NCBI GenBank assembly: GCA_002309695.1
Contig: DBXV01000024.1
Location: forward strand, 32,636-63,532
DNA: 30,897 bases
Origin: Myxococcales bacterium UBA1203
GTDB lineage: Bacteria; Myxococcota; Myxococcia; Myxococcales; UBA5297
Reading direction: 5' to 3'
In this document: positions 30,636-30,897 of the stretch, in pieces
How positions within the stretch are numbered: position 1 is the stretch's first letter
Layout: each line of letters begins with the position of its first letter
The notes under the pieces: model-generated
Told to the model about the DNA's origin: nothing
Seen by the model: the letters and a program-made list of their open reading frames with translations, nothing else
Database searches by the model: none
Translations under genes and position numbers: made by a program

Positions 30636-30897
30636 ATGGCGAAGACGGCAAAGGCAGCAGAGACGGCGGAAAATATATCTGCTCAGCCGGGCAGTACGGG
30701 CGAAATCATCATTTATCAGAATGAGGATGGCAGCACGCGGATAGACGTGCGCTTTGCCGATGAGACGGTGTGGCTGACGCAGGCGCAGATGGCGGAATTG
30801 TATCAGACGTCCAGAACCAACATCGTCGAGCACATCGGGCACATCTATGAAGAAGGCGAACTTGAGGAGAGTTCAACCTGTCGGAATTTCCGACAGG
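30636..30897 (+). CDS. rhuM: RhuM-family protein, 3' end beyond the window
   Basis: The first 87 residues are present. The ATG has AAGGGAGA about nine bases upstream. After a short Ala/Thr/Glu-rich start, the family signature is plain: GEIIIYQNEDGSTRIDVRF, then DETVWLTQAQMAELYQTSRT, then HIGHIYEEGELEESS and TCRNFRQ. RhuM proteins are about 330 residues, often horizontally acquired and found near restriction or toxin genes and in pathogenicity islands. The N-terminal region looks like a winged-helix or KilA-N-type DNA-binding part, but the role is not known. It follows the alpha-2-macroglobulin terminator by about 150 bases of AT-rich DNA, so it has its own promoter and may mark the edge of an accessory region. 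Confidence 0.9.
   Translation, partial: MAKTAKAAETAENISAQPGSTGEIIIYQNEDGSTRIDVRFADETVWLTQAQMAELYQTSRTNIVEHIGHIYEEGELEESSTCRNFRQ

Overview
The window reads as chromosomal DNA of a Gram-negative bacterium. Most of it is GC-rich with dense coding, and it carries lipobox-type surface lipoproteins, polysaccharide genes and an alpha-2-macroglobulin. Lipoproteins with Asp-Ala-Gly-rich linkers, Cys-rich/EGF-like modules and clostripain-type peptidases, plus a eukaryotic-type UDP-glucose pyrophosphorylase, suggest a lineage near Myxococcota/Bradymonadota. No rRNA or marker gene fixes the taxonomy, so this is only a guess. No tRNA, rRNA, CRISPR array, transposase or integrase was found.

Layout. 1-1690 (+): 3' part of an FdrA-like gene and a YhcH-family gene. 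1653-5534 (-): a four-gene operon made of a polyprenyl-phosphate sugar-phosphate transferase, an HpcH/HpaI-type aldolase, a D-2-hydroxyacid dehydrogenase and a GT4 glycosyltransferase; a small unknown gene (5654-6223) precedes it, separated by a terminator. 6516-10201 (+): UDP-glucose pyrophosphorylase, a translationally coupled GT4 and an RluA-type pseudouridine synthase. The 3' end of the synthase gene abruptly changes base composition.

9.94-18.3 kb is a lower-GC island. It holds a decayed caspase-like gene with a G9 tract just after its start codon, an unknown membrane-anchored protein (11013-11717), further gene remnants, and minus-strand genes for four exported lipoproteins: one Cys-rich, two paralogous C11 (clostripain) peptidases and one FISUMP-domain protein. 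High GC returns at 18.4 kb with a processive-type GT2.

20179-24014 (-) is a compact group: a class I aminotransferase, a PEP-carboxykinase homologue that has lost its P-loop and metal ligands, and an RNase HII-like protein lacking one of four catalytic acids. 24308-30376 (+) encodes a 2022-residue lipoprotein alpha-2-macroglobulin with a thioester motif, ended by a strong terminator. A RhuM-family gene runs off the right edge.

The main themes are envelope polysaccharide synthesis and a set of surface proteases and a protease trap. The most notable points are the G9 tract that puts the caspase-like reading frame out of phase with its start codon, and the adjacent PEPCK-like and RNase HII-like proteins that both appear to have lost catalytic residues.
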